Shown: positions 18,824-28,444, numbered from the stretch's first letter. The stretch is DNA of 42,430 nt from Pseudomonadota bacterium (GCA_963205435.1 CAUJIV010000007.1:1-42430); one strand, 5' to 3'. Translations and numbers: made by a program. The notes: generated from the letters alone by a model not told the origin.

Positions 18824-19605
18824 GCCTGCCGGCCCGCCTGTCCTGGCTTCATCTCGGCCTTCTTCTCGACCAGCTTGACGATGACCAGCGAGCAGTTGTC
18901 GCCGCCGCCCTCGGCGCGCTCGCGGGCATGGGCGATGAGGATTTCCGCCGCCCGCCGCGGCGGGTGGGCGGCGAGCACCTCGCCCAGTTCGGCGTCGGAG
19001 AAATAGGCCCAGAGGCCGTCCGAGCAGAGCAGGAAGATGTCGTCGGCCTGCGGCGGCGCCGCCTCGGCGAAATCGATGATCGGTTCGCGCGGCGAGCCGA
19101 GGCAGCCGAGCAGGACGTTCTTCTGCGGATGCTGCTCGGCCTGCTCCGGCGTCAGGTAGCCCTGCTTGAGCATCTCGTTCACATAGGAGTGGTCCGAACT
19201 GCGGCTGAGCAGCCGGGCGCCGCGAAAGTGGTAGATGCGCGAGTCGCCGCAGTGGGCCCAGTCCACCCGTCCGGGCTGGAACAGCAGCAGGCAGGCGGTG
19301 GTGTGCGGATCCTGCTCGCTGGTGAAGCGCGTCAGCTTGACGACGACATGGGCCTCGTCGATGATCGAGCGCAGCAGCTCGCGCGGCGCCTCGTCGGCCG
19401 GCCCCCAGCTCTCGAAGTTCTGCTGCGCCTTCAACACCACCTGCTCGGCCGCCATGGCGCCGCCGCTGTGCCCGCCCATGCCGTCGGCGAGGACGGCCAT
19501 GAGCATGCCGGGGCGCTTGGGGTTGCGCAGAAGCCCGACGCGGTCCTGCTGCTCCTGGCGGTCGCCCATGTGCTGGGCGGCGCAGGTCTCGATGCTGAAG
19601 GCCAT
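18811..19605 (-). CDS. PP2C-family serine/threonine protein phosphatase
   Basis: A 264-residue metal-dependent phosphatase of the PPM/Stp1 family, cytoplasmic. Metal-binding and catalytic motifs are ADGMGGHSGG, the GDSRIYHF segment, CSDGLWAYF and GGGDNCSLVIVKL, in family order. The N-terminus MAFSIETCAAQHMGDRQEQQD carries the usual QDR element near the start. Start 19605 is preferred because homology begins there; an in-frame ATG at 19644 would add 13 residues. It lies 51 bp after the acyl-CoA synthetase gene on the same strand. No Ser/Thr kinase gene is in the window, so its partner is unknown. Confidence 0.92.
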   Translation of the reverse strand: MAFSIETCAAQHMGDRQEQQDRVGLLRNPKRPGMLMAVLADGMGGHSGGAMAAEQVVLKAQQNFESWGPADEAPRELLRSIIDEAHVVVKLTRFTSEQDPHTTACLLLFQPGRVDWAHCGDSRIYHFRGARLLSRSSDHSYVNEMLKQGYLTPEQAEQHPQKNVLLGCLGSPREPIIDFAEAAPPQADDIFLLCSDGLWAYFSDAELGEVLAAHPPRRAAEILIAHARERAEGGGDNCSLVIVKLVEKKAEMKPGQAGRQAPAR

Positions 19606-19656
19606 TGGGATGCCGGATGCTTGCGATCCGCGCGACTTTAGCACGCCGCCGCGGGC

Positions 19657-21333
19657 TCAGCCGCGGGCAGCGCGGAATTTTTCCTCCTCGCGAAGGCGCA
19701 GCAGCCGCCGCTGCACCTTGCCGGTGGTGGTCATCGGCAGGCTGTCGACAAACTCGATGGCCTTCGGGTACTCGTAGGGCGCCAGGTACTGGCGCACATG
19801 ATCCTGCAGCGCGGCCTCCAGTTCGGCCGAGGGCCGCTCGCCCGGCTGCAGCACGATGAAGGCCTTGACGACGGTGCCGCGCGTCTCGTCGGGGGCGCCG
19901 ACCACGGCCGCGTTGGCCACCGCCGGATGCTTGACCAGGCAGTTCTCGATCTCGGAGGGGCCGATGCGGTAGCCGGCGCTCTTGAAGACGTCGTCGCTGC
20001 GGCCCTGGTACCAGAGGTAGCCGTCCTCGTCCGCCTTCGCCAGGTCGCCGGTGCGGCCCCAGGCGAGCGCCCCCTCGCCGATGAACTTCTCCGCCGTCGC
20101 CCGCGGGTTCTTCCAGTACTCGAGCATGAACACCGGATCGGCCTCGCCGTTGCAGGAGCGCTGCACGCAGACCTCGCCCGTCTCGCCCGGCGGCAGCTCG
20201 TTGCCGGCCTCGTCCACCACCGCCACGCGGTGGCCCGGATAGGGCCGCCCCATGGACCCCGGCCGCGCCGGGTAGACGGCGGCGCAGCCGCCGACGACGT
20301 AGTTGATCTCGGTCTGGCCGAAGATCTCGTTGATGCTGACGCCGAGCCGCTCCTGCGCCCAGCGGAACACCGTCTCGCCGACCGCCTCGCCGCCGCTCAT
20401 GATGGTACGGAGGTTGACTTCATGGCGCGCCTTCGGCTCGGGCACCGCCTTCATCATCATCTTCAGCGCGGTGGGGAACAGGAAGGCGTTCCTGACGCCG
20501 TACTTCTCGATCAGCCAGAAGGCTTTCTCCGGATCGAAGCGGCCGCGGTAGCCGAGGATCGGCATGCCGTAGTGCCAGGCCGGCAGCAGCGCGTCGAAGA
20601 GGCCGCCGGTCCACGCCCAGTCGGCCGGCGACCAGAACATGTCGCCCGGCTGCGGAAAGAAGTCGTGCGAGCAGGCGAAGCCGGAGAGGTTGCCGATCAG
20701 CGTCCGCTGCGCCATCAGCGCGCCCTTCGGGCTGCCCGTGGTGCCGCTGGTGTAGATGATCACCGCCGGATCGTCGGCGGCGGTGTCGACGCACTGGTAG
20801 CGGCGCGAGGCGCGCGCCAGCAGTTCGTCCCAGTCGCGCACGCCGGCTTCCCTGGCGCCGCCGACGCCGATGACGTGGCGCAGCTCCGGCAGCCGCTCCC
20901 TCACCGCCCACAGCCCCGGCAGCGTCGCCTCGTCGACGATGGCGACGCAGGCGCCGGAGTTCTCCAGGCGGTACTCCAGCGCGTCGGGGCCGAACAGATG
21001 CGACAGCGGCAGCGCGATGGCGCCCATCTGGTAGCAGGCGACGTGGGCGATCGCCGTCTGCGGCCGCTGCGGCAGGATGATGGCGACGCGGTCGCGCCGC
21101 ATGACGCCGAGCGCGTGCAGCACGTTGGACAGGCGGTTGGCCGCCATCTGGATGTCCCAGAAGCTCCAGGCTTCCGCGTGGCCGGCCTCGTCCTCGTAGT
21201 AGAGGGCGAAGCGCGAGCGGTCCTCGGCCCAGCGGCCGCAGCAGGCGCGCGCCATGTTGTAGCGCGCCGGCACGTTCCAGCGGAAGCCGTCGCGCAGCGC
21301 GCGGTAGTCCCTCGCCTTTGCGTCGAGTTCCAC
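19657..21333 (-). CDS. AMP-forming acyl-CoA synthetase (medium-chain/aryl type)
   Basis: An ANL-superfamily ligase, 558 residues, activating a carboxylic acid via an acyl-AMP to acyl-CoA. The phosphate loop is [13 protein letters not shown], the A5/A7 region [11 protein letters not shown] and [14 protein letters not shown], the hinge [20 protein letters not shown], and the catalytic lysine is in TTTGKVQRR. Overall it resembles the acetyl/medium-chain/benzoate-CoA ligase group (MACS-like); the substrate cannot be read. It starts with GTG at 21333, one base after the glcF stop, with GGAGA inside glcF, so it is translated as part of the glc operon. It could serve the aromatic-CoA cluster at 6995 (which has no ligase) or short acids. 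Confidence 0.9.
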   Translation of the reverse strand: MELDAKARDYRALRDGFRWNVPARYNMARACCGRWAEDRSRFALYYEDEAGHAEAWSFWDIQMAANRLSNVLHALGVMRRDRVAIILPQRPQTAIAHVACYQMGAIALPLSHLFGPDALEYRLENSGACVAIVDEATLPGLWAVRERLPELRHVIGVGGAREAGVRDWDELLARASRRYQCVDTAADDPAVIIYTSGTTGSPKGALMAQRTLIGNLSGFACSHDFFPQPGDMFWSPADWAWTGGLFDALLPAWHYGMPILGYRGRFDPEKAFWLIEKYGVRNAFLFPTALKMMMKAVPEPKARHEVNLRTIMSGGEAVGETVFRWAQERLGVSINEIFGQTEINYVVGGCAAVYPARPGSMGRPYPGHRVAVVDEAGNELPPGETGEVCVQRSCNGEADPVFMLEYWKNPRATAEKFIGEGALAWGRTGDLAKADEDGYLWYQGRSDDVFKSAGYRIGPSEIENCLVKHPAVANAAVVGAPDETRGTVVKAFIVLQPGERPSAELEAALQDHVRQYLAPYEYPKAIEFVDSLPMTTTGKVQRRLLRLREEEKFRAARG

Positions 21334-21334
21334 G

Positions 21335-22564
21335 TCAGTCTCCGAGGCGCTCGTCGAGCAGCTCGATCCAGTGCGCCACCGGCGTGCGCGTGCCGGCCTG
21401 CAGGTGCGCGATGCAGCCGATGTTGGCGCTGGCGATGGCCGCCGGCGCGCCGGCCTCGAGATTGGCCAGCTTGTCGCCGCGCAGCCGCAGGGCCAGTTCG
21501 GGCTGCAGAAGCGAATAGGTGCCGGCCGAGCCGCAGCACAGGTGGGCGTCCGCTATCGGCGCCAGCTCGAAGCCGGCCGCCTGCAGCACGGCCTCGGCCG
21601 CGCCGCGCACCCGCATGCCGTGCTGCAGGCTGCAGGGCGAGTGGAAGGCGATGCGCCGCGCCGCCGGCCTCTGCGAGAGCAGCGCCGCCAGGCCGGCCTG
21701 CTCGGCGGCGAGCACCTCGGCGACGTCCTTCGCCAGCAGCGTCACGCGCGCCGCCTTCTTCGCATAGGCGGGGTCGTCGGCGAGCAGGTGGGCGTAGTCG
21801 CGCACCTGGGCGCCGCAGCCCGAGGCGGTGATGACGATCGCCTCGGCGCCCGCCGCGAGGTGCGGCCACCAGGCGTCGATGTTGCGCCGCGCGTCGCGAC
21901 GCGCGCCTTCGCGGTCGTCAAGGTGCAGGCGCACGGCGCCGCAGCAGCCGGCGCCGGCGGCCTCGCTGGCGTCGATGCCGAGGCGGCCGAGCACGCGCGC
22001 CGTCGCCGCGTTGATGTTCGGCGACATGGCCGGCTGCACGCAGCCGGCGAGCAGCAGCATGCGGCGCGCGTGGCCGCCCCGCGCCGCTGCCAGCGGCCGC
22101 TTGCGCGGCAGCACCTTGTCCTTGAGGGCCGGCGGCAGCAGCGGCCGGAAGAGCTGGCCGAGGCGGTAGGCCGGGCCGAACAGCCAGCGCCGCGTCAGCC
22201 CTTCGCGCAGGGCGAAGCGCAGCAGGCGCTGGCCGAGGGGCCGGCGCACGCGCTCGGCGACGACGACCCGGCCGACATCGAGCAGGCGGTGGTACTCGAC
22301 GCCCGAGGGGCAGGTCGTCTCGCAGGAGCGGCAGGTCAGGCAGCGGTCGAGGTGGCCCTGGGTCTTCTCCGTCACCTCGGCGCCCTCGAGCACCTGCTTC
22401 ATCAGATAGATGCGCCCGCGCGGCCCGTCGAGCTCGTCGCCGAGCAGCTGGTAGGTCGGGCAGGTGGCGGTGCAGAAGCCGCAATGCACGCACTTGCGCA
22501 GCTCGGCTTCGGCGACATCGCCGTCCGCCGTGCCACGAATGAAATCGGCGAGATGCGTCTCCAT
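21335..22564 (-). CDS. glcF: Glycolate oxidase iron-sulfur subunit
   Basis: A 409-residue subunit passing electrons from the flavin subunits to the quinone pool. Two ferredoxin-type motifs, [12 protein letters not shown] and [12 protein letters not shown], bind [4Fe-4S] clusters. Two CCG domains follow ([12 protein letters not shown] and [13 protein letters not shown], with the paired upstream cysteines GCVQP and HSPCSLQH). It matches GlcF in length and order. It starts one base after the glcE stop and is followed by the acyl-CoA synthetase. It is peripheral on the inner face of the inner membrane. Confidence 0.96.
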   Translation of the reverse strand: METHLADFIRGTADGDVAEAELRKCVHCGFCTATCPTYQLLGDELDGPRGRIYLMKQVLEGAEVTEKTQGHLDRCLTCRSCETTCPSGVEYHRLLDVGRVVVAERVRRPLGQRLLRFALREGLTRRWLFGPAYRLGQLFRPLLPPALKDKVLPRKRPLAAARGGHARRMLLLAGCVQPAMSPNINAATARVLGRLGIDASEAAGAGCCGAVRLHLDDREGARRDARRNIDAWWPHLAAGAEAIVITASGCGAQVRDYAHLLADDPAYAKKAARVTLLAKDVAEVLAAEQAGLAALLSQRPAARRIAFHSPCSLQHGMRVRGAAEAVLQAAGFELAPIADAHLCCGSAGTYSLLQPELALRLRGDKLANLEAGAPAAIASANIGCIAHLQAGTRTPVAHWIELLDERLGD

Positions 22565-23728
22565 TTACAGGTCCGGATGCAGCCGGCCAGGGTTGAACAG
22601 GCCCTGCGGGTCGAAGCCCTGCTTGAGCCGCCGCTGGATCTCCATCAGCGGCGCCGCCAAAGGCTGGAAGGCGCCGCCGGCGCGGCGCTTCTCGTCTTCG
22701 CCGGCGCGGAACAGCGTGGCATGGCCGCCGGCTTGCGCCGCCGCCTCGCGCAGCTGCGCGGCGGGCAGCTCGCCCCTCAGCCAGCGCTGCGCCCCGCCCC
22801 ACTCGATGAGCGGCGCCCCCGGCAGCCCGAGCGGCGGCGTCTTCGACGGCAGCGACAGCCGCCACAGCGGCGCATCGCCGCGGAAGAAATCCGCCTGCTG
22901 CTCGCGCAACCCTTGCCAGAAGCCGTCGGCGTCGGCGAGCGCCTCGCCGCCGAGCCGCTCGCGGGCCGCCGCCACGGCGGCGCGCGCGCCCGACAGGCGC
23001 ACGCTGAGCAGGTTGTCGCACCAGCAGCTGGCCGACAGCGGCAGCGGCTGGCCGCTCCAGCGGTTGAGCGCCTCGAGCGCCTTGTCCTGCGGCAGCTCGA
23101 AGCGCAGCGTCGCCTCGGCGGCCGGCTTCGGCAGCACTTTCAGCGAGACCTCCAGCAGCAGGCCGAGGGTGCCGAGGGCGCCGGCCATCAGGCGCGAGAC
23201 GTCGTAGCCGGCGACGTTCTTCATGACCTGGCCGCCGAAGCGCAGGACTTCGCCGCGGCCGTCGATCAGCCGCACGCCGAGGACGAAGTCGCGCGCGGCG
23301 CCGGCCGTGGCGCGGCGCGGCCCCGACAGCCCGGCGGCGATGGCGCCGCCGACCGTCGCACCAAGCTCCCCTCTCCCGCTTGCGGGAGAGGGGTTGGGGG
23401 AGAGGGCCGGGCCGCCCGCTTCCCCTCTTCCCCTGCCCCTCTCCCCGGCGGGGAGAGGGGAGAAGCGCGGCGGCTCGAAGGCCAGCATCTGGCCCTTCTC
23501 CTCGAGCGCCGCCTCGAGCTCCGCCAGCGGCGTGCCGCAGCGCGCCGTGACGACCAGCTCGGTCGGCTCGTAGGCGACGATGCCGCGGTGCCCGCCGGTC
23601 TCGAGCGGCTCGCCGGAAGGCGGATTGCCGTAGAAGTCCTTGCTGCCGCCACCGCGGATGCGCAGCGGCGCGCGCGCCGTCGCCGCGGCGAGCACCCGCT
23701 CGCGAAGCTGCTCGGTCAGATCATTCAT
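22565..23728 (-). CDS. glcE: Glycolate oxidase FAD-binding subunit with in-frame repeat insertion
   Basis: The smaller PCMH-type FAD subunit of glycolate oxidase, 387 residues, while typical GlcE is near 350. The normal sequence runs MLAFEPPRF to [18 protein letters not shown], but 33 residues (about 90-122, Pro/Gly/Arg-rich, with [12 protein letters not shown] and NPSPASGRG) lie between them. These are encoded by a 99-nt palindromic repeat (see repeat entry). Frame is kept and no stop arises. Downstream GlcE motifs ([25 protein letters not shown] and C-terminal [13 protein letters not shown]) are intact, so the protein is probably functional with a surface loop. The start ATG is at 23728; an in-frame TTG at 23740 is an alternative. 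Confidence 0.94.
   Translation of the reverse strand: MNDLTEQLRERVLAAATARAPLRIRGGGSKDFYGNPPSGEPLETGGHRGIVAYEPTELVVTARCGTPLAELEAALEEKGQMLAFEPPRFSPLPAGERGRGRGEAGGPALSPNPSPASGRGELGATVGGAIAAGLSGPRRATAGAARDFVLGVRLIDGRGEVLRFGGQVMKNVAGYDVSRLMAGALGTLGLLLEVSLKVLPKPAAEATLRFELPQDKALEALNRWSGQPLPLSASCWCDNLLSVRLSGARAAVAAARERLGGEALADADGFWQGLREQQADFFRGDAPLWRLSLPSKTPPLGLPGAPLIEWGGAQRWLRGELPAAQLREAAAQAGGHATLFRAGEDEKRRAGGAFQPLAAPLMEIQRRLKQGFDPQGLFNPGRLHPDL
23363..23461. repeat. Palindromic repeat element inserted in glcE
   Basis: Two near-identical GC-rich palindromes lie in 99 bp. Arms CCCCTCTCCCGC at 23368-23379 and its complement at 23382-23393 flank TT. Arms CCCCTCTCCCC at 23436-23446 and its complement at 23450-23460 flank GGC. 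Such CTCTCCC...GGGAGAG elements are common as intergenic repeats in proteobacteria; here one lies inside a gene, length divisible by three. Confidence 0.85.
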
Positions 23729-23750
23729 CGCGACAGGCAACCTCTTTCAA

Positions 23751-23841
23751 CGCGAAGGGCGCCAAGGCGCAAGGGACGCGAAGCAAGCGGGGGCGAAACC
23801 TGTTTCATCTTTGCGCCCTTTGCGTCCTTGCGGTCTCTGCG
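23751..23841. repeat. Imperfect inverted repeat between glcD and glcE
   Basis: Arms 23751-23783 and 23809-23841 (33 nt each) match as inverted copies at 24 of 33 positions, around a 25-nt centre. The right arm (CTTTGCGCCCTTTGCGTCCT...) looks like the widespread dispersed repeat of many bacterial genomes. It fills most of the 123-bp glcD-glcE gap and would fold in the mRNA. Confidence 0.75.
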
Positions 23842-23851
23842 TTGCATGCGG

Positions 23852-25315
23852 TTAGCCTTGCCTGGCGCTGCCCGTCAGCCGGTATTCCGAGCAGCGCCGC
23901 GGCGTCGGCACCGCCTTGCCCGGATTGAGCAGGCCGGGCGGGTCGAAGGCCGCCTTGACGGCGCGAAAGGCGGCCAGCTCCTCCGGCGAGAACTGCGCGC
24001 ACATCTGCACGATCTTCTCGATGCCGACGCCGTGCTCGCCGGTGATGGTGCCGCCGACCTCGACCGACAGCTCGAGGATGCGGCCGCCGTATTCGGTGGC
24101 GCGCTCGATCTCGCCCGGCCGGTTGGCATCGAACATGATGAGCGGATGCAGATTGCCGTCGCCGGCATGGAAGACGTTGGCGCAGCGCAAGCCGTATTCG
24201 CGCGACAGCTCGGCGATGCGCGTCAGCACATGGGCGAGGTGCTTGCGCGGGATGGTGCCGTCCATGCACAGGTAGTCCGGCGTGATGCGGCCGACGGCCG
24301 GAAAGGCGGCCTTGCGGCCGGCCCAGAACAGCAGGCGCTCGGCCTCGTCGCGCGAGACACGGATGCTGCTGGCGCCGCTCTTCTCCAGCACGGCGCAGAT
24401 GGCGGCCATCTCCTCGGCCACCTCTTCGGGCGTGCCGTCGGCTTCGGCCAGCAGGATCGCCTCGGCCTCGAGGTCGTAGCCGGCGTGGACAAAATCCTCG
24501 ACGGCGCGCGTCGCCGGCTTGTCCATCATCTCCAGCCCGGCCGGGATGATGCCGGCGGCGATGATCTCGGCGACAGCGTTGCCGGCCTTGACGACGTCGT
24601 CGAAGGAGGCCATCGCCACCCGGGCGAGCTGCGGCTTCGGCGTCAGCCTCACCGTCGCCTCGAGCACCACGCCGAGCATGCCCTCGGAGCCGATCATCAG
24701 GGCGAGCAGGTCGTAGCCGGGCGAGTCCGGCGCCGTCCCGCCGATCTCCACCACCGTGCCGTCGACCAGCGCCACGCGCAGGCCGAGCACGTTGTGCACC
24801 GTCAGGCCGTACTTCAGGCAATGGACGCCGCCCGAGTTCTCGGCGACGTTGCCGCCGAGGGTGCAGGCGATCTGGCTGGAGGGGTCGGGCGCGTAGTAGA
24901 AGCCGTAGGGCGCGACCGCCTCGGAGATGGCGAGGTTCCTCACCCCCGGCTGCACGCGCGCCGTGCGCGCCAGCGGGTCGATGTCGAGGATGCGCATGAA
25001 TTTCGCCAGCGACAGGACGATGCCCTGCGCCACCGGCATGGCGCCGCCGGAAAGCCCGGTGCCGGCGCCGCGCGCCACCACCGGCACGCCCAGTCCGTGG
25101 CACAGGCGCAGGATCTCCACCACCTGCTCCTCGCGCGCCGGCAGCGCCACGGCGAGCGGCTGCTGGCGATAGGCGGTGAGGCCGTCGCATTCGTAGGGCG
25201 TCACTTCCTCGCGCCCGAGCAGCAGCTCGTCGGCCGCCAGGATGCGGCGCAGGCCGGCGACGAGGCGTTCGACTTCGGCCTCGCCCAGCTGTATCTGTTC
25301 CCCGGATGCGCCCAT
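23852..25315 (-). CDS. glcD: Glycolate oxidase catalytic FAD subunit
   Basis: The main flavin subunit, 487 residues (E. coli GlcD 499), oxidising glycolate to glyoxylate. The FAD-binding PCMH domain shows [17 protein letters not shown], and [20 protein letters not shown]; the FAD-oxidase C domain ends with [22 protein letters not shown] and PPGLLNPGK. Start 25315 is chosen because GGAGGA lies just upstream; an in-frame ATG at 25333 would hide it. It lies 73 bp after the glycerate kinase gene and is separated from glcE by a repeat element. Confidence 0.96.
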   Translation of the reverse strand: MGASGEQIQLGEAEVERLVAGLRRILAADELLLGREEVTPYECDGLTAYRQQPLAVALPAREEQVVEILRLCHGLGVPVVARGAGTGLSGGAMPVAQGIVLSLAKFMRILDIDPLARTARVQPGVRNLAISEAVAPYGFYYAPDPSSQIACTLGGNVAENSGGVHCLKYGLTVHNVLGLRVALVDGTVVEIGGTAPDSPGYDLLALMIGSEGMLGVVLEATVRLTPKPQLARVAMASFDDVVKAGNAVAEIIAAGIIPAGLEMMDKPATRAVEDFVHAGYDLEAEAILLAEADGTPEEVAEEMAAICAVLEKSGASSIRVSRDEAERLLFWAGRKAAFPAVGRITPDYLCMDGTIPRKHLAHVLTRIAELSREYGLRCANVFHAGDGNLHPLIMFDANRPGEIERATEYGGRILELSVEVGGTITGEHGVGIEKIVQMCAQFSPEELAAFRAVKAAFDPPGLLNPGKAVPTPRRCSEYRLTGSARQG

Positions 25316-25388
25316 GCTTCCTCCGCCCGCCATGTTACCGCGCCGCGCTCCGCCCGGCGCGCGCACCGGCCGTCGCCGCAAGTCCGGC

Positions 25389-26648
25389 CTAAAGAATCAA
25401 TATTGCACGAAAGTCATTGACGTTGGTGCGCGTCGGCCCGGTGACGACGAGATCGCCGAGGGCGGCGAAGAAGCCGTAGCCGTCGTTGTCGGCGAGGCGC
25501 GCGGCGGCGTCCAGCCCGATGGCGCGGGCGCGCGCCAGGGTGTCGTCGCCGAGCAGCGCGCCGGCATTGTCCTCCGTGCCGTCGATGCCGTCCGTGTCGC
25601 AGGCGATGGCATGGATGCCCGGCGCGCCGTCGAGGGCCAGCGCCAGCGCCAGCAGGAACTCGGCGTTGCGCCCGCCGCGCCCGCCGCCGCGCACCGTCAC
25701 CGTGGTCTCGCCGCCGGAGAGCAGCACGCAGGGCGGCCGCGCCGGCGCGCCGTGGCGGGCGCAGGACTTGGCCATGCCGGCCAGCGCCTTCGCCACCTCG
25801 CGCGCCTCGCCCTCGATGGCGTCGCCGAGGATGAGCGGCCTCACGCCGGCGGCGCGCGCCGCCCGCGCCGCGGCGCGCAGCGCGCCGTGCGCCGTGGCGA
25901 CGACGCGCGCCTCGCTGCGCGCCAGGCGGGGATCGCCCGGCTTGGGCGTCTCGCCCTCGCCCGATTCGAGCAGGCGGCGCACGGCGGGCGGCGCCTCGAT
26001 GCGGTATTTGTCGAGGATCGCCAGCGCGTCGCCGCAGCTTGTCGGATCGGCCACGGTCGGGCCTGAGGCGACCACCGCCGGATCGTCGCCCGGCACGTCC
26101 GAGATGATCAGGGCCAGCACGCGGGCCGGCCAGGCGGCTGCCGCCAGCCGCCCACCCTTGACGGCGGAGAGGTGCTTGCGCACGCAGTTCATCTCGGCGA
26201 TGCCGGCGCCGCTCTTCAGCAGCGCACGGTTCACGGCCTGCTTGTCCTCCAGCGTGATGCCGGGCAAGGGCAGGGCCAGCAGGGCCGAGCCGCCGCCGGA
26301 GATCAGGACGAGGGCAAGGTCGCCCTCGCCCAGCCGCTCGACCTCGGAAAGGATGCGCCCGGCGGCGGCGCGGCCGGCCGCGTCGGGCACCGGGTGCGCC
26401 GCCTCGACCACCTCGATGCGCCGGCACGGCAATCCGTGGCCGTAGCGGGTCACCACAAGGCCGGAGAGCTCGCCCGGCCAGCGCTCCTCGAGGGCGCTCG
26501 CCATGGCGGCGGCGGCCTTGCCGGCGCCGACCACCAGCGTCCGTCCGGCGGGCCGCGGCAGCCGGCGCGGCAGGCAGTCGGCCGCCGCCGCCGCGCCCAC
26601 CGCGGCCTCGAACAGCCGCCGCAAGAACTTCCCTGGCTCTTCCCTCAC
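25389..26648 (-). CDS. Glycerate 2-kinase (MOFRL family)
   Basis: A 419-residue cytoplasmic enzyme phosphorylating D-glycerate to 2-phosphoglycerate, the final step of glycolate/glyoxylate salvage. The N-terminal DUF4147 domain has [34 protein letters not shown] and [17 protein letters not shown]. The MOFRL domain follows with [23 protein letters not shown] and [16 protein letters not shown]. The start is GTG at 26648, with GGGGGACG upstream. It is the first gene of the operon with glcDEF; together these genes and tartronate semialdehyde enzymes elsewhere would route glycolate to glycolysis. The orthologue is called GckA/TtuD in other bacteria. Confidence 0.94.
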   Translation of the reverse strand: MREEPGKFLRRLFEAAVGAAAAADCLPRRLPRPAGRTLVVGAGKAAAAMASALEERWPGELSGLVVTRYGHGLPCRRIEVVEAAHPVPDAAGRAAAGRILSEVERLGEGDLALVLISGGGSALLALPLPGITLEDKQAVNRALLKSGAGIAEMNCVRKHLSAVKGGRLAAAAWPARVLALIISDVPGDDPAVVASGPTVADPTSCGDALAILDKYRIEAPPAVRRLLESGEGETPKPGDPRLARSEARVVATAHGALRAAARAARAAGVRPLILGDAIEGEAREVAKALAGMAKSCARHGAPARPPCVLLSGGETTVTVRGGGRGGRNAEFLLALALALDGAPGIHAIACDTDGIDGTEDNAGALLGDDTLARARAIGLDAAARLADNDGYGFFAALGDLVVTGPTRTNVNDFRAILIL

Positions 26649-26723
26649 CGTGCTTCGTCCCCCATGGCGGTCGCGGCCGAGTGGGCAAGGATACTCCCTG
26701 GGCCTGCCGCCCGGCGCGCCGCC

Positions 26724-26744
26724 TTGTAGGAAAAACCCCTACAA
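26724..26744. promoter_or_regulatory. Dyad TTGTAGG-N7-CCTACAA
   Basis: A perfect 7-bp inverted repeat (arms 26724-26730 and 26738-26744) sits in the 178-bp gap between the divergent glycerate kinase and the 81-residue gene. A TTAAAT at 26788 could be a -10 for the plus-strand gene, which would place the dyad near -65. The TGTAGG...CCTACA form resembles sites of LuxR/NarL-type response regulators, but this is only pattern similarity. Confidence 0.45.
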
Positions 26745-26826
26745 AGGATTCATCCTTCGTCCTATTCCCTCTTGCGCGGCCCTGCCGTTAAATCGGGCAA
26801 CAGGCAGCAAAAGGGGGAATGGAACC

Positions 26827-27072
26827 ATGGAGCACGCAGAACGCCGCAAGAACCACAGGCTGCGGGCCCTGTTCGACGAGGCGTACCAGCGCATCGAGCA
26901 ATGCTTCGCGGTCGACCGCGGCGAAGGCCTGCCGGTCGAATGGCTGGTCTTCCGCTCGACGCGGGCCGCCTATCCCCAGCTCACGCCCCTCGACCTGTTC
27001 CAGTTCGTCATGGCCTCGCGGCGCGTCTATCGCAGCCGCAGCGCCTGCGTCGCGGGCCGCTTCGCCTACTGA
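26827..27072 (+). CDS. Uncharacterised 81-residue protein
   Basis: I do not recognise this protein. It is 81 residues, soluble, rich in Arg and aromatic residues: MEHAERRKNHRLRALFDEAYQ forms a charged helix, followed by a WLVFRSTRAAYP segment and LTPLDLFQFVMASRRVYRS. Two cysteines (QQCF-like region near 32, and SAC near 74) show no metal motif. A purine-rich AAAAGGGGGA precedes the ATG. It is flanked by a dyad upstream and a clear intrinsic terminator downstream, so it looks like a separately regulated single-gene unit. This supports it being a real gene. Confidence 0.7.
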   Translation: MEHAERRKNHRLRALFDEAYQRIEQCFAVDRGEGLPVEWLVFRSTRAAYPQLTPLDLFQFVMASRRVYRSRSACVAGRFAY

Positions 27073-27110
27073 TTACTCCTCGCCGCCCTCCCTCCCTCTT
27101 GGGGCGGTTA

Positions 27111-27141
27111 AAGCCGGCGCTAGACGCCGGCTTGTTTTTTT
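27111..27141 (+). terminator. Intrinsic terminator after the 81-residue gene
   Basis: AAGCCGGCG (27111-27119) pairs with CGCCGGCTT (27125-27133) around a 5-nt loop, followed by G and seven Ts. This is a textbook Rho-independent terminator, 38 bp past the stop. Confidence 0.92.
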
Positions 27142-27172
27142 CTCCGCCGGCGCGGCATCATGGCATCCAATC

Positions 27173-27925
27173 ATGCGCACCGCCCTGCTTGCCGACATCC
27201 ACAGCAACCTCGAGGCCCTGCAGGCCTGCCTCGCCCACGCGCGCAACGAAGGCGTCGACCGTTTCGCCTTTCTCGGCGACCTGCTCGGCTATGGCGCCGA
27301 TCCGCTGGCCTGCCTCGACATCGCCGCCGGCCTGGTCGCCGACGGCGCCCTCGCCGTGCTCGGCAACCACGACGAAGCCTGCCTCGGCGGCTCCCTCTGC
27401 GACATGCACCTTGCCGCCCGCCATGCCATCGAGTGGACGCGCGAGCGGCTCGGCGCGCGCGAGCGGGACTTCCTCGCCGGCCTGCCGCTCGCCGTCGGCG
27501 AGGCAGACCGCCTCTACGTCCATGCCAGCCCCGAGGACCCGCTGGACTGGCTCTACATCCTCGGCGAGGAGGACGCGGAGGCGGCCTTCGCCGCCACCGG
27601 GGCGCGCATCGTGCTGTGCGGCCACGTGCACCACCCGCGCATCTACTTCGCCGCGCCCGGCGGCGCCATCGGCGCCATCGACGCCGGCGGGGCGGCAACC
27701 TCGGCGCCGTTGCCGCTCTCGGATTTCCGCCGCTGGCTGGTCATCACCGGCTCGGTCGGCCAGCCGCGCGACGGCATCGCCGCCGCCTGCTACGCCATCC
27801 ATGACGACGCGGCCGGCACACTGACGCATTACCGGATTCCTTATGACGTCGAGCGGGCGGCGGCCAAGATCCTCGACGCCGGCCTGCCGGAACGCCTGGC
27901 CTGGCGCCTTTTCGAGGGCGAGTGA
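27173..27925 (+). CDS. Calcineurin-like metallophosphoesterase
   Basis: A 250-residue protein of the metallophosphatase family (diadenosine tetraphosphatase/YfcE-like branch). The metal-binding blocks are in order: DIHSN near the N-terminus, LGDLLGYGADP, GNHDEACLGG and GHVHHP. It is cytoplasmic. Likely substrates are phosphodiesters or nucleotides, but they cannot be predicted. The start ATG at 27173 gives MRTALLADIHSNLEAL, typical for the family. It follows a strong terminator, so it must have its own promoter in the short gap or inside the terminator region. It converges on the hydrogenase-like operon with 18 bp between stops. Confidence 0.92.
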   Translation: MRTALLADIHSNLEALQACLAHARNEGVDRFAFLGDLLGYGADPLACLDIAAGLVADGALAVLGNHDEACLGGSLCDMHLAARHAIEWTRERLGARERDFLAGLPLAVGEADRLYVHASPEDPLDWLYILGEEDAEAAFAATGARIVLCGHVHHPRIYFAAPGGAIGAIDAGGAATSAPLPLSDFRRWLVITGSVGQPRDGIAAACYAIHDDAAGTLTHYRIPYDVERAAAKILDAGLPERLAWRLFEGE

Positions 27926-27943
27926 GAGCGCCGCGGCCGCCGC

Positions 27944-28444
27944 TCAGCGGCCGATGGCGGCGAGGATGCCGGCGAGCAGCTGGCGCGGCGTCGGCGGGCA
28001 GCCGGGGATGCGCGCGTCGACCGGAATGACGCGCTCGACGGCGCCGCAGCTGGCATAGCTCTCGCCGAAGATGCCGCCGCTGCAGGCGCAATCGCCGGCC
28101 GCCACCACCAGCTTGGGATCGGGCATGCACTCCCAGGCCGTCTTCAGCGCGTGCTCCATGTTCTTCGTCACCGGACCGGTGATCAGCAGCATGTCGGCAT
28201 GGCGCGGACTGGCGACGAACCTGATGCCGTAGCCCTCGAGGTTGACATAAGGGTTGTTGAGGGCGTGGATCTCCAGCTCGCAGCCGTTGCAGGAGCCGGC
28301 ATCGACCTGGCGGATGGCGAGGGCGCGGCCGAGGATGCGGCGGATCTCGCCTTGCAGGCGGTCCAGCTCGACGGCCTCGGCCGGCTCGGGCCGCGGCTCG
28401 CTGACGATGCCGGCGCGCAGGATGCGGCGGATGACGGGAATCAC
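27944..28444 (-). CDS. hyfI: Hydrogenase-4-like small subunit (NuoB/HyfI family)
   Basis: A 166-residue electron-transfer subunit homologous to complex I NuoB and HycG/HyfI. It should bind one [4Fe-4S] cluster: C52 and C55 (GSCNGCE), C119 (GDCACSGG) and C149 (IPGCPPTP) match the four ligands, so the cluster site is intact. It is shorter than HyfI of E. coli (about 250), lacking the C-terminal extension. It starts with GTG at 28444, overlapping the large-subunit stop (GTGA), so translation is coupled. It is the last gene of the operon and converges on the phosphoesterase. It would sit on the cytoplasmic face of the membrane complex. Confidence 0.93.
   Translation of the reverse strand: MIPVIRRILRAGIVSEPRPEPAEAVELDRLQGEIRRILGRALAIRQVDAGSCNGCELEIHALNNPYVNLEGYGIRFVASPRHADMLLITGPVTKNMEHALKTAWECMPDPKLVVAAGDCACSGGIFGESYASCGAVERVIPVDARIPGCPPTPRQLLAGILAAIGR

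Noticed and set aside
21371-25420. A very long open frame (about 1349 codons) on the plus strand opposite glcF, glcE and glcD.
   Set aside because: It lies antisense to clear glc genes, has low-complexity Arg/Ala/Gly/His composition and no recognisable domain. GC-rich codon use creates such frames.
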